Positions 25,418 to 34,151 of a stretch of 64,000 nucleotides of DNA are shown here, piece by piece; within the stretch, counting starts at the first letter, position 1, and every line of letters begins with the position of its first letter. Position numbers and translations under genes: made by a program. The DNA is taken from NCBI GenBank assembly GCA_014872805.1, contig WKFN01000003.1, forward strand, positions 1-64,000, read 5' to 3'. Origin of the DNA: Opacimonas sp014872805. GTDB taxonomy: Bacteria > Pseudomonadota > Gammaproteobacteria > Enterobacterales > Alteromonadaceae. The notes beneath the pieces were generated by a model. It was given only the letters and a program-made list of their open reading frames with translations, searched no databases and was not told where the DNA came from.

Positions 25418-26644
25418 TTATATATCCATCTGCTGTATTTTATTGACCAACTTTGCAAGTGCTTCTTTTCGCTCATCAAAGTAATCATGCTGATTATAGA
25501 TAGCCTCAACACCCTTTAGCTTATGATTAAGGCATCTTTCAGCTACATGACTAGATGTGCCTTGTTTAGCTAGAAGTGTTCTGCATGTTCGACGTAAATC
25601 ATGCACTGTAAAGTATTCCATATTACCCATTAAATTCGGTGGCTGCTTTTTTTTTCCTGCTTCACGGCCAAACAGTTTTGAGATAGCTCTATTAAGTGTG
25701 TCTGAACCCATATGAGGCTTGCTTCCAGCTCTTCTGCTTGGAAATACATAATCTGAATTAATAGCCCTGACATTAAGTTCTCTTAACCAATCAATGACTA
25801 CTGAAGCTAATGGAATATCAAAGCCCACATTTGTTTTGCTTCTTGAAGCTGGAAGCTTCCATACCCCAGCTTCCAAGTCAAACTCTTCCCATTTTGCTTC
25901 ACACAGCTCCGATTTGCGCACACCTAAGGTGACAAGCAATAAGCAGGCGAGGTAATTATCACGGCTAAAGCTTGTGCTGTTTTCTTTAGCAATTTTAAAA
26001 AATTGTTTTAATTCATTTTCGCTAAGGGCTCTATCCCTGCTTTTTTCTAAACCACCAGCATCTTTAAAAGTAAAGGCTGATGCAGGATTTAATGGCATCA
26101 AATCAAGCTTGATAGCATGGTTGAATAGCTGTTTGCAGTAACCGAGAGCGTCATTGGCAATTGCCATTCTGCCTGATTTTTTTATTGCTTCGATCACGCT
26201 ACGGATATCTCTTGCGGATATTTGATCTAGTTTGTATTCGCCGATATGGGGTGCAATATCTTTGCTGTAGATACGCTTTGGGATCTGCGGATGCTTTAGC
26301 CTTGATTCAAGTGTTGGGTACCAATCATTGAACAAGTCATCAACGGTTTTGATACTTTCTTGCTCTGCTCTTTTTTTGGCAAGAAGCGGGTCCAATCCTT
26401 CTCTGAGCAACTTCTTTTGTGAAGCAGCTTCATACCTAGCCTCCTGCAAAGTCATATCTGGGTACTTACCAATAGTCATCTCTTTACGTTTTTTATTAGC
26501 CGCTGTGTATCGCAACATCCAATAAGGCTCACCTAGTTTAGGGATCACAAAATAAAGTCCACCCCCATCTGAATGTTTGCGGATGTCTTTTTTTGCAATT
26601 TTTGATTGTATGGATTTAACGGTAAGTTGGTTAGAGCTGCTCAT
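25418..26644 (-). CDS. int: P4-type tyrosine site-specific integrase
   Basis: A 408-residue tyrosine recombinase. It has an N-terminal DUF4102-like arm-binding domain (about 10-90, with DGGGLYFVIPK), a core-binding domain (about 100-190) and a catalytic domain (about 210-390). The latter shows the first Arg in TLGVRKSEL, HDLRR (His-x-x-Arg), the second His in LNHK and the tyrosine in IYNQHDYF. It lies about 200 bp from the 3' end of yicC, transcribed in the same direction. Integrases next to the 3' end of yicC are known for SXT-mobilisable genomic islands and relatives. It probably integrated the region to its left. No excisionase was recognised. Confidence 0.93.
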   Translation of the reverse strand: MSSSNQLTVKSIQSKIAKKDIRKHSDGGGLYFVIPKLGEPYWMLRYTAANKKRKEMTIGKYPDMTLQEARYEAASQKKLLREGLDPLLAKKRAEQESIKTVDDLFNDWYPTLESRLKHPQIPKRIYSKDIAPHIGEYKLDQISARDIRSVIEAIKKSGRMAIANDALGYCKQLFNHAIKLDLMPLNPASAFTFKDAGGLEKSRDRALSENELKQFFKIAKENSTSFSRDNYLACLLLVTLGVRKSELCEAKWEEFDLEAGVWKLPASRSKTNVGFDIPLASVVIDWLRELNVRAINSDYVFPSRRAGSKPHMGSDTLNRAISKLFGREAGKKKQPPNLMGNMEYFTVHDLRRTCRTLLAKQGTSSHVAERCLNHKLKGVEAIYNQHDYFDERKEALAKLVNKIQQMDI

Positions 26645-26787
26645 GTTGCTAAGCCTGTGTACTAAAACTAAGATTGAATAATACCCACCATTTAAAAATA
26701 TGTAAATGACAACATACCCACCGGCATACTCACCACTTATCTCAGGGTTTCTGAAGATTTCATTGAACTTATCTGGAAGAAAAATAT

Positions 26788-26817
26788 TAAAAAGCCCAGA
26801 AAATACTGGGCTTTAAA
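26788..26817 (-). terminator. Terminator after yicC
   Basis: On the minus strand AAAGCCCAG and CTGGGCTTT pair around a 6-base loop and are followed by a T-rich stretch. It sits just after yicC at the presumed island junction. Confidence 0.75.
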
Positions 26818-26841
26818 TATAATTGAGGACGATTCAGGATG

Positions 26842-27702
26842 TCACTCAATATTCTGGATCTGCTCGCGCATCTGCTCAATCAACACCTTCAGCTCCACCG
26901 CCGCCAGCGTGATCTCCGCACTGATCGACTTAGACCCCAAAGTATTCGATTCGCGATTAAATTCCTGCATCATAAAGTCCAAACGCCGCCCAACCGCACC
27001 GCCCTTTTGTAAGATTTTACGGGTCTCACCGACGTGCGATATTAAGCGTTCTAATTCTTCGGCCACATCGACTTTTTGTGCCAACAACACCAGCTCTTGC
27101 TCAACACGGGCTGAATCCAACTCAATCTTTGCTTCTTCAAAGCGCGAGCGAATTTTGTCTTGTTGCCAAGCAAGCACTTCCGGCATGCGTTCAGTCACCA
27201 ATGCCACTTGACCTTCAATACCAAGCAACCGCTGCTCAATCATCTCGCCCAAGTTCTCCCCTTCATCAGCACGTGATGAGATAAAGTCCGCAAGCGTCAA
27301 ATCAAACTCAGCCAACAGTTGCGCATTGATCGCATCCATATCCGCTTCGGCAGATGCCACAACACCTGGCCACTGCAACACTTCCAAACGGCTCAACGAC
27401 GCAGGACCCTCGATCGGCAAACTCTCAGCCGCAGCAATCACCGCTGCCGCCAACTCTTGATTGACATTTAATGTACTCGACGCGCCAGGGGCGGGCATAA
27501 AGCGCAACGTACATTCGACTTTGCCACGCTGGAGTGATTTGCGGAAACGCTCGCGCAATACTGGCTCTAGTCCACGAAACTGCTCGACCAAGCGAAATGA
27601 CGTCTCGAGATAGCGCTGATTGACTGAACGAATTTCCCACACGGCAGAGCCCCAATCGGCTTTGAGTTCTCGGCGGGCAAAGGCAGTCATACTGTAAATC
27701 AC
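26842..27702 (-). CDS. yicC: YicC family endoribonuclease
   Basis: A 286-residue protein of the YicC family. It starts MIYSMTAFAR and has EIRSVNQRYLE near 25 and the C-terminal segment REQIQNIE. E. coli YicC is an endoribonuclease implicated in turnover of the RyhB small RNA. The gene is complete, so integration at its 3' end, if that is the attachment site, rebuilt the last codons. It is divergent from rph with a 140-bp gap, the usual gammaproteobacterial arrangement. Confidence 0.95.
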   Translation of the reverse strand: MIYSMTAFARRELKADWGSAVWEIRSVNQRYLETSFRLVEQFRGLEPVLRERFRKSLQRGKVECTLRFMPAPGASSTLNVNQELAAAVIAAAESLPIEGPASLSRLEVLQWPGVVASAEADMDAINAQLLAEFDLTLADFISSRADEGENLGEMIEQRLLGIEGQVALVTERMPEVLAWQQDKIRSRFEEAKIELDSARVEQELVLLAQKVDVAEELERLISHVGETRKILQKGGAVGRRLDFMMQEFNRESNTLGSKSISAEITLAAVELKVLIEQMREQIQNIE

Positions 27703-27789
27703 GGGAGTTTCCTATCAAAAAAGTTAAGACGCGCTTAGTGTACACTATTTTAAGTCATATGGTTAATGACGCTATCACACTTATTGGGC

Positions 27790-27795
27790 TATAAT
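27790..27795 (+). promoter_or_regulatory. Candidate -10 box of the rph-pyrE promoter
   Basis: A perfect TATAAT lies 48 bases before rph. Bases 17 upstream (TGACGC at 27767-27772) give only a weak -35 box. Confidence 0.4.
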
Positions 27796-27842
27796 GTGCT
27801 CGTTTTTATTACCCGTTAAGTTTATCTGTTAAGGATTTTTTT

Positions 27843-28559
27843 ATGCGCGCTGATGGCCGTACTGCCAACCAGATCCGTCCTGTGACGATCACCCGTCAAT
27901 TTACTTGTCATGCTGAAGGCTCGGTTTTAATTGAATTTGGTAACACCAAGGTCATCTGCACCGCGACTGTCGAAGAGGGTGTACCGCGCTTTATGAAAGG
28001 CAAAGGTGAAGGCTGGATTACGGCTGAGTATTCCATGCTACCGCGCTCTACGCACACTCGCTCACAGCGCGAAGCAGCGCGTGGCAAGCAAGGTGGTCGT
28101 ACATTAGAAATTCAGCGCTTAATTGCACGTGCATTACGTGCAGCCGTCGATTTGAAACTCCTTGGCGAAAATACCATTACTCTGGATTGTGATGTCATTC
28201 AAGCTGATGGTGGCACGCGCACGGCCTCTATCTCAGGTGCCTGTGTAGCACTTGTTGATGCGATCAATCACATGCGCGCCAAAAATATCATCTCAACGAA
28301 TCCACTCAAGCACATGATTGCGGCAGTATCGGTTGGCGTTGTCAACGGTGAAGCGGTGGCTGATCTAGAATACACCGAAGACTCAGTGGCCGAAACTGAC
28401 ATGAATGTTGTCATGACCGAATCGGGTAAATTGATTGAAGTACAGGGCACAGCTGAGGGTGAACCGTTTAGCTTTGATGAGCTCAACGAGATGTTGGGCT
28501 TGGCCAAAGACGGTTTATATGAAATTTTTAACGCACAAAAATCTGCATTAAATCAATAA
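27843..28559 (+). CDS. rph: Ribonuclease PH
   Basis: A 238-residue phosphorolytic 3'-5' exoribonuclease that trims tRNA 3' ends. The full family signature is present (MRADGRTANQIRPV at the N-terminus, TAEYSMLPRSTHTR near 60, DCDVIQADGGTRTASI near 118). The start has AAGGA upstream. pyrE follows after 14 bases, too short to hold the rph-pyrE attenuator known from E. coli. Confidence 0.97.
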   Translation: MRADGRTANQIRPVTITRQFTCHAEGSVLIEFGNTKVICTATVEEGVPRFMKGKGEGWITAEYSMLPRSTHTRSQREAARGKQGGRTLEIQRLIARALRAAVDLKLLGENTITLDCDVIQADGGTRTASISGACVALVDAINHMRAKNIISTNPLKHMIAAVSVGVVNGEAVADLEYTEDSVAETDMNVVMTESGKLIEVQGTAEGEPFSFDELNEMLGLAKDGLYEIFNAQKSALNQ

Positions 28560-28573
28560 GGAGCGCCTGAACC

Positions 28574-29218
28574 ATGCAAGATTATCAACGTGACTTCATT
28601 GAATTTGCCATTAAGCGCAATGTGTTACGATTTGGAGAATTTACGCTCAAATCTGGACGCGTCAGTCCGTATTTTTTTAATGCTGGCTTATTCAATACCG
28701 GTAAAGATTTAGCCACTTTAGGTCAGTGTTATGCTGCGGCTTTGGTGAACGCCAATATCGACTTTGATGTGTTATTTGGTCCGGCTTACAAAGGTATTCC
28801 GATTGCTACAACCACGGCTGTTGCCTTATCCACACAGCACAACATTGACACGCCATATTGTTTTAACCGCAAAGAAGCCAAAACCCATGGTGAAGGTGGG
28901 CACTTAGTCGGCGCAGATTTGCAAGGTCGTATCATGTTAGTGGATGATGTGATCACCGCAGGGACTGCCATCCGAGAATCTATGGAGCTCATTGCGCAAC
29001 AACAAGCGACATTAGCGGGCGTATTAATTGCCCTTGACCGCCAAGAAAAAGGCCAAGGTGAGCTCAGTGCAATCCAAGAAGTTGAGCGTGATTTTGACAC
29101 TCAAGTGGTCAGCATTGTGACGATGACGCACGTAATGGAATATTTGGCGGAAAAAGGCGATGAAGCCGAGCACTTGCAAGCCATGCGCGCCTATCGCAAA
29201 CAGTACGGTATTGCCTAA
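28574..29218 (+). CDS. pyrE: Orotate phosphoribosyltransferase
   Basis: A 214-residue enzyme of pyrimidine synthesis joining orotate and PRPP to OMP. The PRPP-binding motif is IMLVDDVITAGTA (about 118-130), and FNRKEAKTHGEGG forms the active-site loop with catalytic lysine. AAGGAG precedes the start. It forms an operon with rph and probably the following tusA-like gene. Confidence 0.97.
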   Translation: MQDYQRDFIEFAIKRNVLRFGEFTLKSGRVSPYFFNAGLFNTGKDLATLGQCYAAALVNANIDFDVLFGPAYKGIPIATTTAVALSTQHNIDTPYCFNRKEAKTHGEGGHLVGADLQGRIMLVDDVITAGTAIRESMELIAQQQATLAGVLIALDRQEKGQGELSAIQEVERDFDTQVVSIVTMTHVMEYLAEKGDEAEHLQAMRAYRKQYGIA

Positions 29219-29222
29219 CCGC

Positions 29223-29492
29223 ATGACCGAACAGCCTGAACACCATCCACCCGTTCCAATGCAAGCCGACCAGACGCTTGATGCGTTAGGTCTGCGCTGT
29301 CCTGAACCTGTAATGATGATCCGCAAAACCATTCGTCATATGGCGGATGGGCAAACGCTTATGATCATCGCAGATGATCCAGCAACAACCCGTGATATTC
29401 CGAGTTTTTGCCGATTTATGGAACACCAATTACTAAAAAGCGATACCGCTCAAGAGCCGTATCGCTATTTGATCAAAAAAGGTCTTGATTAA
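29223..29492 (+). CDS. tusA: TusA-family sulfur carrier protein
   Basis: An 89-residue protein starting five bases after pyrE; a longer frame would overlap pyrE and lacks homology. The family motif LDALGLRCPEPVMMIRKTI contains the sulfur-carrying cysteine and CPxP. TusA passes persulfide sulfur from IscS to TusBCD for the 2-thiouridine modification of tRNA. It has an N-terminal extension of about 17 residues relative to E. coli TusA. Its end overlaps the convergent methyltransferase gene by 4 bases. Confidence 0.88.
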   Translation: MTEQPEHHPPVPMQADQTLDALGLRCPEPVMMIRKTIRHMADGQTLMIIADDPATTRDIPSFCRFMEHQLLKSDTAQEPYRYLIKKGLD

Positions 29493-30271
29493 GGTTTTTT
29501 GAACTTTAACGTCCAGCGATCAGTGTTTCCAGTCACCGAGCGTGCGCCCACTTCGTATTCTAGCTCGTCATCCTCGCGATAGTGTAAGTTTGAAAAACCC
29601 ACAAACTCAAATCCCGCAGCCTGAATTTCTAAAATAGCTTTGACTGGATCGAAACGACGGCGGTTTGAGTCATTGAAGGGTTCCATGTGCCGAGCGGTAT
29701 GATCCACCACCCCATAAATGCCACCTGATTTAAGCGCTTTAAACGCCGCATCATTCATGGCCTTGCGACCCTCTTCGCCAAAGTTGTGGTAGTTGCGGAA
29801 GGTCAGCACCATGTCGGCATCGGTCACACCGAAATTGCTCATTTCTAGCGAATACAACTTTGCGCCTTTCTCACGCCAGATTTTGGCATCTTTGGCGACC
29901 ACATTGATCTGGTCAAAAGGCGCTTGACCTATGAGGTTTTTCTCAACTCGGCTAGTGCCCAATGCGACATAATAGCCGCCTTTTTCATGCAGTACGGGTG
30001 CCAAAATCCGGGTATACCAACCACCACCAGGCATCAGCTCAACCACCTTCATGTCGGGCTCAAGCCCAAAAAACGCCAAAGTTTCTGCTGGCTTGCGATT
30101 GCGGTCACGCTTTGCATCACGCTCTGGCCGTCCATCGGCATTTTGCGCTTGTTGGACTAAGCTTTTTAAATCCGAACCGCCATCGTCACCGTGATTGTGA
30201 GCTAACCCGCTAAAGCTGGAAACTGCCAGTCCCATTAAGCCTGTTATTAACAATTTTTTTGTTATCTTCAT
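29489..30271 (-). CDS. Exported class I SAM-dependent methyltransferase-like protein (COG4798 type)
   Basis: A 260-residue protein with an N-terminal signal peptide (hydrophobic residues 7-24, cleavage near GLA-HNH) followed by a histidine/aspartate-rich stretch. The body has a methyltransferase-like motif I, VVELMPGGGWYTRILAPVL, near 75-95. Exported methyltransferase-like proteins of this family are widespread and their substrate is unknown. Lack of SAM in the periplasm makes catalysis doubtful. It overlaps the 3' end of tusA by 4 bases. Confidence 0.8.
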   Translation of the reverse strand: MKITKKLLITGLMGLAVSSFSGLAHNHGDDGGSDLKSLVQQAQNADGRPERDAKRDRNRKPAETLAFFGLEPDMKVVELMPGGGWYTRILAPVLHEKGGYYVALGTSRVEKNLIGQAPFDQINVVAKDAKIWREKGAKLYSLEMSNFGVTDADMVLTFRNYHNFGEEGRKAMNDAAFKALKSGGIYGVVDHTARHMEPFNDSNRRRFDPVKAILEIQAAGFEFVGFSNLHYREDDELEYEVGARSVTGNTDRWTLKFKKP

Positions 30272-30299
30272 TCTGTCGTCCTTTTGTTATTGTCTATAT

Positions 30300-30884
30300 C
30301 TAATTGAATAAATACGTGCGCCCTAACCAGATGATCACGATGCATCCGGATAAGATCGTCACTGCTTTCCACTTATATTTACGCAACATCGCTTCGGCAC
30401 TATCACCAAAGCGCAAAACCAACCAAGCAATCCCAAAATATCGCAATACTCGAGAAATCGCGATCGCCACAAGATACCAGCCTAATGGATAATCGGATGC
30501 TCCGGCTGCAATCATCGCAAGTTGCAATGGGATCGGTGCAATCCCTGCAAGAACGATAAACCAAAAGCCTTCTGTGTTCATGCGCCACATGATGTCATCA
30601 AACGTGGCTTGATCGCCAAAGAAACTGATTATCTGCGATTCAAACAAGTTAAACACCCAAAGACCAATCGCATAGCCTAATAAAGCGCCTACCATACAAC
30701 CTAAGGTTGCAACGGTGGCAATGTGCCAAATTTTATCACGGCGTAATTGTGACACTGGGATCAGCACGGTCTCAATGGGGATTGGTACAACAGTGGATTC
30801 GGCAAATGATGCTGCGCCAATCCCCGCTAACATGTACTCTGACTCGACCCAGTGTTTGACCCTGCGTTTTAGCGTCCTGATCAT
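30300..30884 (-). CDS. YqaA/DedA-family inner-membrane protein
   Basis: A 194-residue protein with four or five hydrophobic segments. Motifs include ESTVVPIPIETVLIPVSQLRR near 28-48 and FIVLAGIAPIPLQLAMIAAG near 112-131, the conserved features of the SNARE-associated/DedA superfamily (YqaA branch, COG1238). DedA relatives act as lipid scramblases or flippases and support membrane homeostasis. It is 6 bases after the amidohydrolase gene, so the two are probably co-transcribed. Confidence 0.85.
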   Translation of the reverse strand: MIRTLKRRVKHWVESEYMLAGIGAASFAESTVVPIPIETVLIPVSQLRRDKIWHIATVATLGCMVGALLGYAIGLWVFNLFESQIISFFGDQATFDDIMWRMNTEGFWFIVLAGIAPIPLQLAMIAAGASDYPLGWYLVAIAISRVLRYFGIAWLVLRFGDSAEAMLRKYKWKAVTILSGCIVIIWLGRTYLFN

Positions 30885-30890
30885 CCGTGA

Positions 30891-32177
30891 TTACTGCAAA
30901 CTGTGCTTGTAGACTTGGCCATCTTTCATCACAAACCCCACGTTTTCTAAGACGGTAATGTCCTCTAGGGGGTTGCCTTGTACCGCGATTATATCAGCCA
31001 GTTTGCCTTCGCTGATTGAGCCCAGTTCCTCTTCAATGTTGAGAAGGTCAGCGGTATGCATGGTTGCACTCAAAATCGCATCATGCGCTGGCATGCCCGC
31101 TTCCACCATCAGCGCAAATTCTTGTGCATTGGTGCCATGTGGACTGACCCCAGAATCGGTACCAAATGCAATCTTAACGCCATAAGCATGCGCCTTACCA
31201 AACGTGTTTTGAATCAGTGGGCCAATCGCTGCAGCTTTAGGACGAACCACTTCAGGGAAGAAGCCTTTGATCTTGGCTTTTTGCGCCACAAAGTTACCCG
31301 CAATGACCGTCGGCACATAAAACGTACCAGCTTTGACCATCGCTTGCATGACTTCTTCATCCATATAAGTACCGTGCTCAATCGAATCAACTCCGGCATT
31401 AATTGCGCGCAACATACCTTCTTTGCCATGCGCATGCACCGCGACGGTCATGCCGTAATCTTTCGCTGTTGTAACGATCGCATTGAGCTCGTCTTGCATA
31501 AACTGTGGGTTTTGACCGTTTTTGGCAAGGGATAACACGCCTCCCGTTGCGGTGATTTTAATGAGGTCTGCACCGTCTTTATAGCGTTGACGCACTGCTT
31601 TTCGAGCATCTGCCTCGCCATTGACCACACCTTCTTTTGGACCTGGATCACCCATAATTTGGTTTGTTGTGCCGTTAGTGGGATCCGCATGCCCTCCTGT
31701 GGTCGCGATGGATTTACCAGTCGTAAAAATACGAGGACCCACAGCCATGCCACGGCCAATGGCTTTGCGCAACGCTATGGTTTCATTGTAGCTATCTCCC
31801 AAATTACGTACCGTGGTAAAACCGGCCATAAGCGTTTTTTCAGCAAAATGCGCGGCGCGCAGGGCATAGTCGGCACCATTTAATTGGAAGCGTTGCATGT
31901 ACGTGCTGGGGCCTTCATGTTGATAAGATAGATGCGTGTGCATGTCCATTAAGCCGGGCAAGACAGTATGTTGAGATAAGTCAATGACCCTATCACCGTC
32001 ATTCGCCTCAACAAACCCTTCGCGTAGGGCATGAATCTTGTTTTCGCGCACAATGATCGAATGATTTTGTAGAATTTGCTTCTCTTCGGCAGTAATGATG
32101 GTGCCAGCATGTATGATTGTATCAGCATTGCTCAACGTACTTATACATGCGAGAAGTGAAAGGGCTAAAAAGCGCAT
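30891..32177 (-). CDS. Secreted metal-dependent amidohydrolase (Xaa-Pro dipeptidase/imidazolonepropionase-like)
   Basis: A 428-residue enzyme. The start at 32177 gives a clean signal peptide (MRFLALSLLACISTLSNA) and has AAGGAAA upstream; a longer frame from 32240 would bury it. Metal ligands of the amidohydrolase superfamily are visible: MDMHTHLSY (HxH), the bridging lysine in DLIKITATGG, VHAHG, SIEHGTY and FGTDSGVSPHG. Close relatives include periplasmic prolidase-like enzymes. The exact substrate cannot be read from sequence. Confidence 0.88.
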   Translation of the reverse strand: MRFLALSLLACISTLSNADTIIHAGTIITAEEKQILQNHSIIVRENKIHALREGFVEANDGDRVIDLSQHTVLPGLMDMHTHLSYQHEGPSTYMQRFQLNGADYALRAAHFAEKTLMAGFTTVRNLGDSYNETIALRKAIGRGMAVGPRIFTTGKSIATTGGHADPTNGTTNQIMGDPGPKEGVVNGEADARKAVRQRYKDGADLIKITATGGVLSLAKNGQNPQFMQDELNAIVTTAKDYGMTVAVHAHGKEGMLRAINAGVDSIEHGTYMDEEVMQAMVKAGTFYVPTVIAGNFVAQKAKIKGFFPEVVRPKAAAIGPLIQNTFGKAHAYGVKIAFGTDSGVSPHGTNAQEFALMVEAGMPAHDAILSATMHTADLLNIEEELGSISEGKLADIIAVQGNPLEDITVLENVGFVMKDGQVYKHSLQ

Positions 32178-32262
32178 AACGATTTTCCTTTTTGTTAATT
32201 TTATGTCGTATCTGCCCAATCTACGAAAAAAAAACGACAAAATCCATCTTTATCTCATGCGC

Positions 32263-33171
32263 TTAATTTTGCAGTGCACTGCGTAAATCGCGCAATTTGC
32301 GCATGACTAAACGCATATTCTCAGGCCCCATGCGCAAGAACTGTTTTTGTGCAGGGCTCAATGCCTCAAGCTGAGGATTTGCGAATTGATACATGGCACG
32401 ATCAGTTTGAACCGCAATCGGCAAGCTAACAACAGGGGTATCTAGTAGCTCATTGATGGCCTCAATGAGTGTGTCATTGAACGAACTACCAGGTGTCGAT
32501 ATTTCCTCAAATTGAGCGTTGAGTTGATCGGAATATTTGGCGTAAAGCGCTAAGATATCTTCCGTTTTCATTTGTGCAAACGCTTCAGCATAGGGGCGAT
32601 AGCGCTCAAAACTCACCGGATTAATATAAAGCATGTTGGCTTGTTTGTAGACACTGAATTCGCCCTTGGGCGCACTCAACAAATGGGTGCTAGCGGGAAG
32701 ATCACCTTGGGCGGTATTGACCACACTGGCAACCACTCGACTCAAAATCCCCTCGTTCACGACTAAGGTGGTGAGCATGGGCACCTTGCTAAGCGCTAAG
32801 ATAGTTTCTTTGACCGCCTGATCCGAAATATCCAAAGGTTCAGGGGCTAGCATCACTTCTTCAGGCTCGATGAACTCTGATGTGACCTCAGCTAACTCTT
32901 CGACATTCACTTCGGGCAGTGGCGCAACCTCCACAAAATCTTCCGCAACAAACTCTGGCGTAGCTTCTACTCGCTCCTCTGATTCAGGGATGGCTGGCGC
33001 CATATCATCGACTTTTTTCACAGGTACTGGAACCGAAACGGGAGCGGGCTCTACTTCCTCGGAGCTAGGCCAGAACACAAAGACTAAAATCAACACGAGC
33101 AACAGTGCGATGGCAATCTGAATGGATGGGAACGGTTTACCTTGTTGATTCGTCTCTGTCACGTCAAACAA
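32263..33171 (-). CDS. DUF3014 family membrane-anchored protein
   Basis: A 302-residue protein with a short cytosolic N-terminus, one membrane helix (about 17-35), an acidic Pro/Glu/Val-rich linker (about 38-110) and a conserved C-terminal periplasmic domain. ERYRPYAEAFAQMKTEDIL and LRMGPENMRLVMRKLRDLR match DUF3014. No function is known for the family. The upstream amidohydrolase-YqaA pair lies on the same strand. Confidence 0.85.
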   Translation of the reverse strand: MFDVTETNQQGKPFPSIQIAIALLLVLILVFVFWPSSEEVEPAPVSVPVPVKKVDDMAPAIPESEERVEATPEFVAEDFVEVAPLPEVNVEELAEVTSEFIEPEEVMLAPEPLDISDQAVKETILALSKVPMLTTLVVNEGILSRVVASVVNTAQGDLPASTHLLSAPKGEFSVYKQANMLYINPVSFERYRPYAEAFAQMKTEDILALYAKYSDQLNAQFEEISTPGSSFNDTLIEAINELLDTPVVSLPIAVQTDRAMYQFANPQLEALSPAQKQFLRMGPENMRLVMRKLRDLRSALQN

Positions 33172-33322
33172 TCCTTAATATGGTTGAGAGTTTATTTTGT
33201 TAGTCATCTAAATCTTACATTGAGTTCCGCAAAAGCGGAATAAGCATTATGACTTATGTGAATTATTCAGGAAGCTTTCACTTTCGGGATCTTTTCAGCA
33301 CCTAAAAGGGTATACATAATAC

Positions 33323-33646
33323 GTGATGCAATCGGCTGAGCTTATGAAGTTTTATCTTGAAGAATTTACCCCAAAAAAACACATTGAACATCTTGAAGTC
33401 CAGTCTTTTGAGATGAATGTATACCTTGTCAAAGTGACCATCACTGGAGAGACCGGATTTGTGTATGATGCAAAAGACAACATTGCACGCTTTCACAGCA
33501 CCCAGCACATCCGTGAATTTTTTCATCAATGCATTGTTGATGATGCGTGTATGGTGCATGATTCACCTTATGATGAAATGATTGGTAATCCCCCAAAAAC
33601 ACAGCAGCCTCTGGCGATGCCGTTTTCCTTGGAGCAACCATATTAA
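33323..33646 (+). CDS. DUF6482 family small protein
   Basis: A protein of up to 107 residues. Possible starts are GTG at 33323, ATG at 33326 or ATG at 33344. The last begins MKFYLEEFTPKKHIEHLEVQ and gives about 100 residues, the usual size. The C-terminal HDSPYDEMIGNPP is the conserved end of DUF6482 proteins of gammaproteobacteria. The function is unknown. It is followed by the GNAT gene after 19 bases. Confidence 0.75.
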   Translation: MMQSAELMKFYLEEFTPKKHIEHLEVQSFEMNVYLVKVTITGETGFVYDAKDNIARFHSTQHIREFFHQCIVDDACMVHDSPYDEMIGNPPKTQQPLAMPFSLEQPY

Positions 33647-33665
33647 TTAGAACATAGGAAAGACT

Positions 33666-34151
33666 TTGCAAGCGTTGATAACTTGGCTCAACTTGAGCGA
33701 TATCCCAGCCAAAGCGCGCAAACCTTACATACAAGCCTTCAGTGACATCAACTGCGCTTGGATCAATGAGTATTTTGTGTTGGAAGACAAAGACAAAAAG
33801 ACCTTGGGCGACCCTGAGACTTACGTGTTAAAACTTGGCGGGGAGGTGTTATTTGGTTGCATCAATAATGAAGTCGCAGTAACCTGTTGTGTACTAAAAA
33901 TAAACAATGACTTGTACGAGTTATCCAAAATGGGGGTCGCTAAAGCTTACAAAGGTCAAGGACTCGCATCACTTTTGGTCCCACAAGCCATTGCGACAGC
34001 CACCCGCAAGGGAGCCAAGACGTTATTTTTAGAATCCAATAGACGTTTAACCAACGCATTGGCTATTTATGAACGACATGGTTTTAGGGAAGTCCCCATG
34101 CAAGAAACGCCGTATGCACGTGCTGATATTCGAATGGAGATCACCCTATGA
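33666..34151 (+). CDS. GNAT family N-acetyltransferase
   Basis: A 161-residue protein with a TTG start preceded by TAGGAAAG. The acetyl-CoA-binding motif A is visible as MGVAKAYKGQGLASLLV (about 91-107), and the C-terminal segment ALAIYERHGFREVP is typical of GNAT enzymes. The acceptor substrate is unknown. The stop overlaps the start of the aldehyde dehydrogenase gene (ATGA), so the two are translationally coupled and probably functionally linked. Confidence 0.88.
   Translation: MQALITWLNLSDIPAKARKPYIQAFSDINCAWINEYFVLEDKDKKTLGDPETYVLKLGGEVLFGCINNEVAVTCCVLKINNDLYELSKMGVAKAYKGQGLASLLVPQAIATATRKGAKTLFLESNRRLTNALAIYERHGFREVPMQETPYARADIRMEITL

Noticed and set aside
28560..28573. rph-pyrE attenuator as in E. 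coli
   Set aside because: The gap is only 14 bases and holds just the pyrE ribosome-binding site; no hairpin with a T run fits.
31056..31535. 159-residue plus-strand frame opposite the amidohydrolase
   Set aside because: Antisense to conserved amidohydrolase motifs; no upstream signals and no recognisable protein features.
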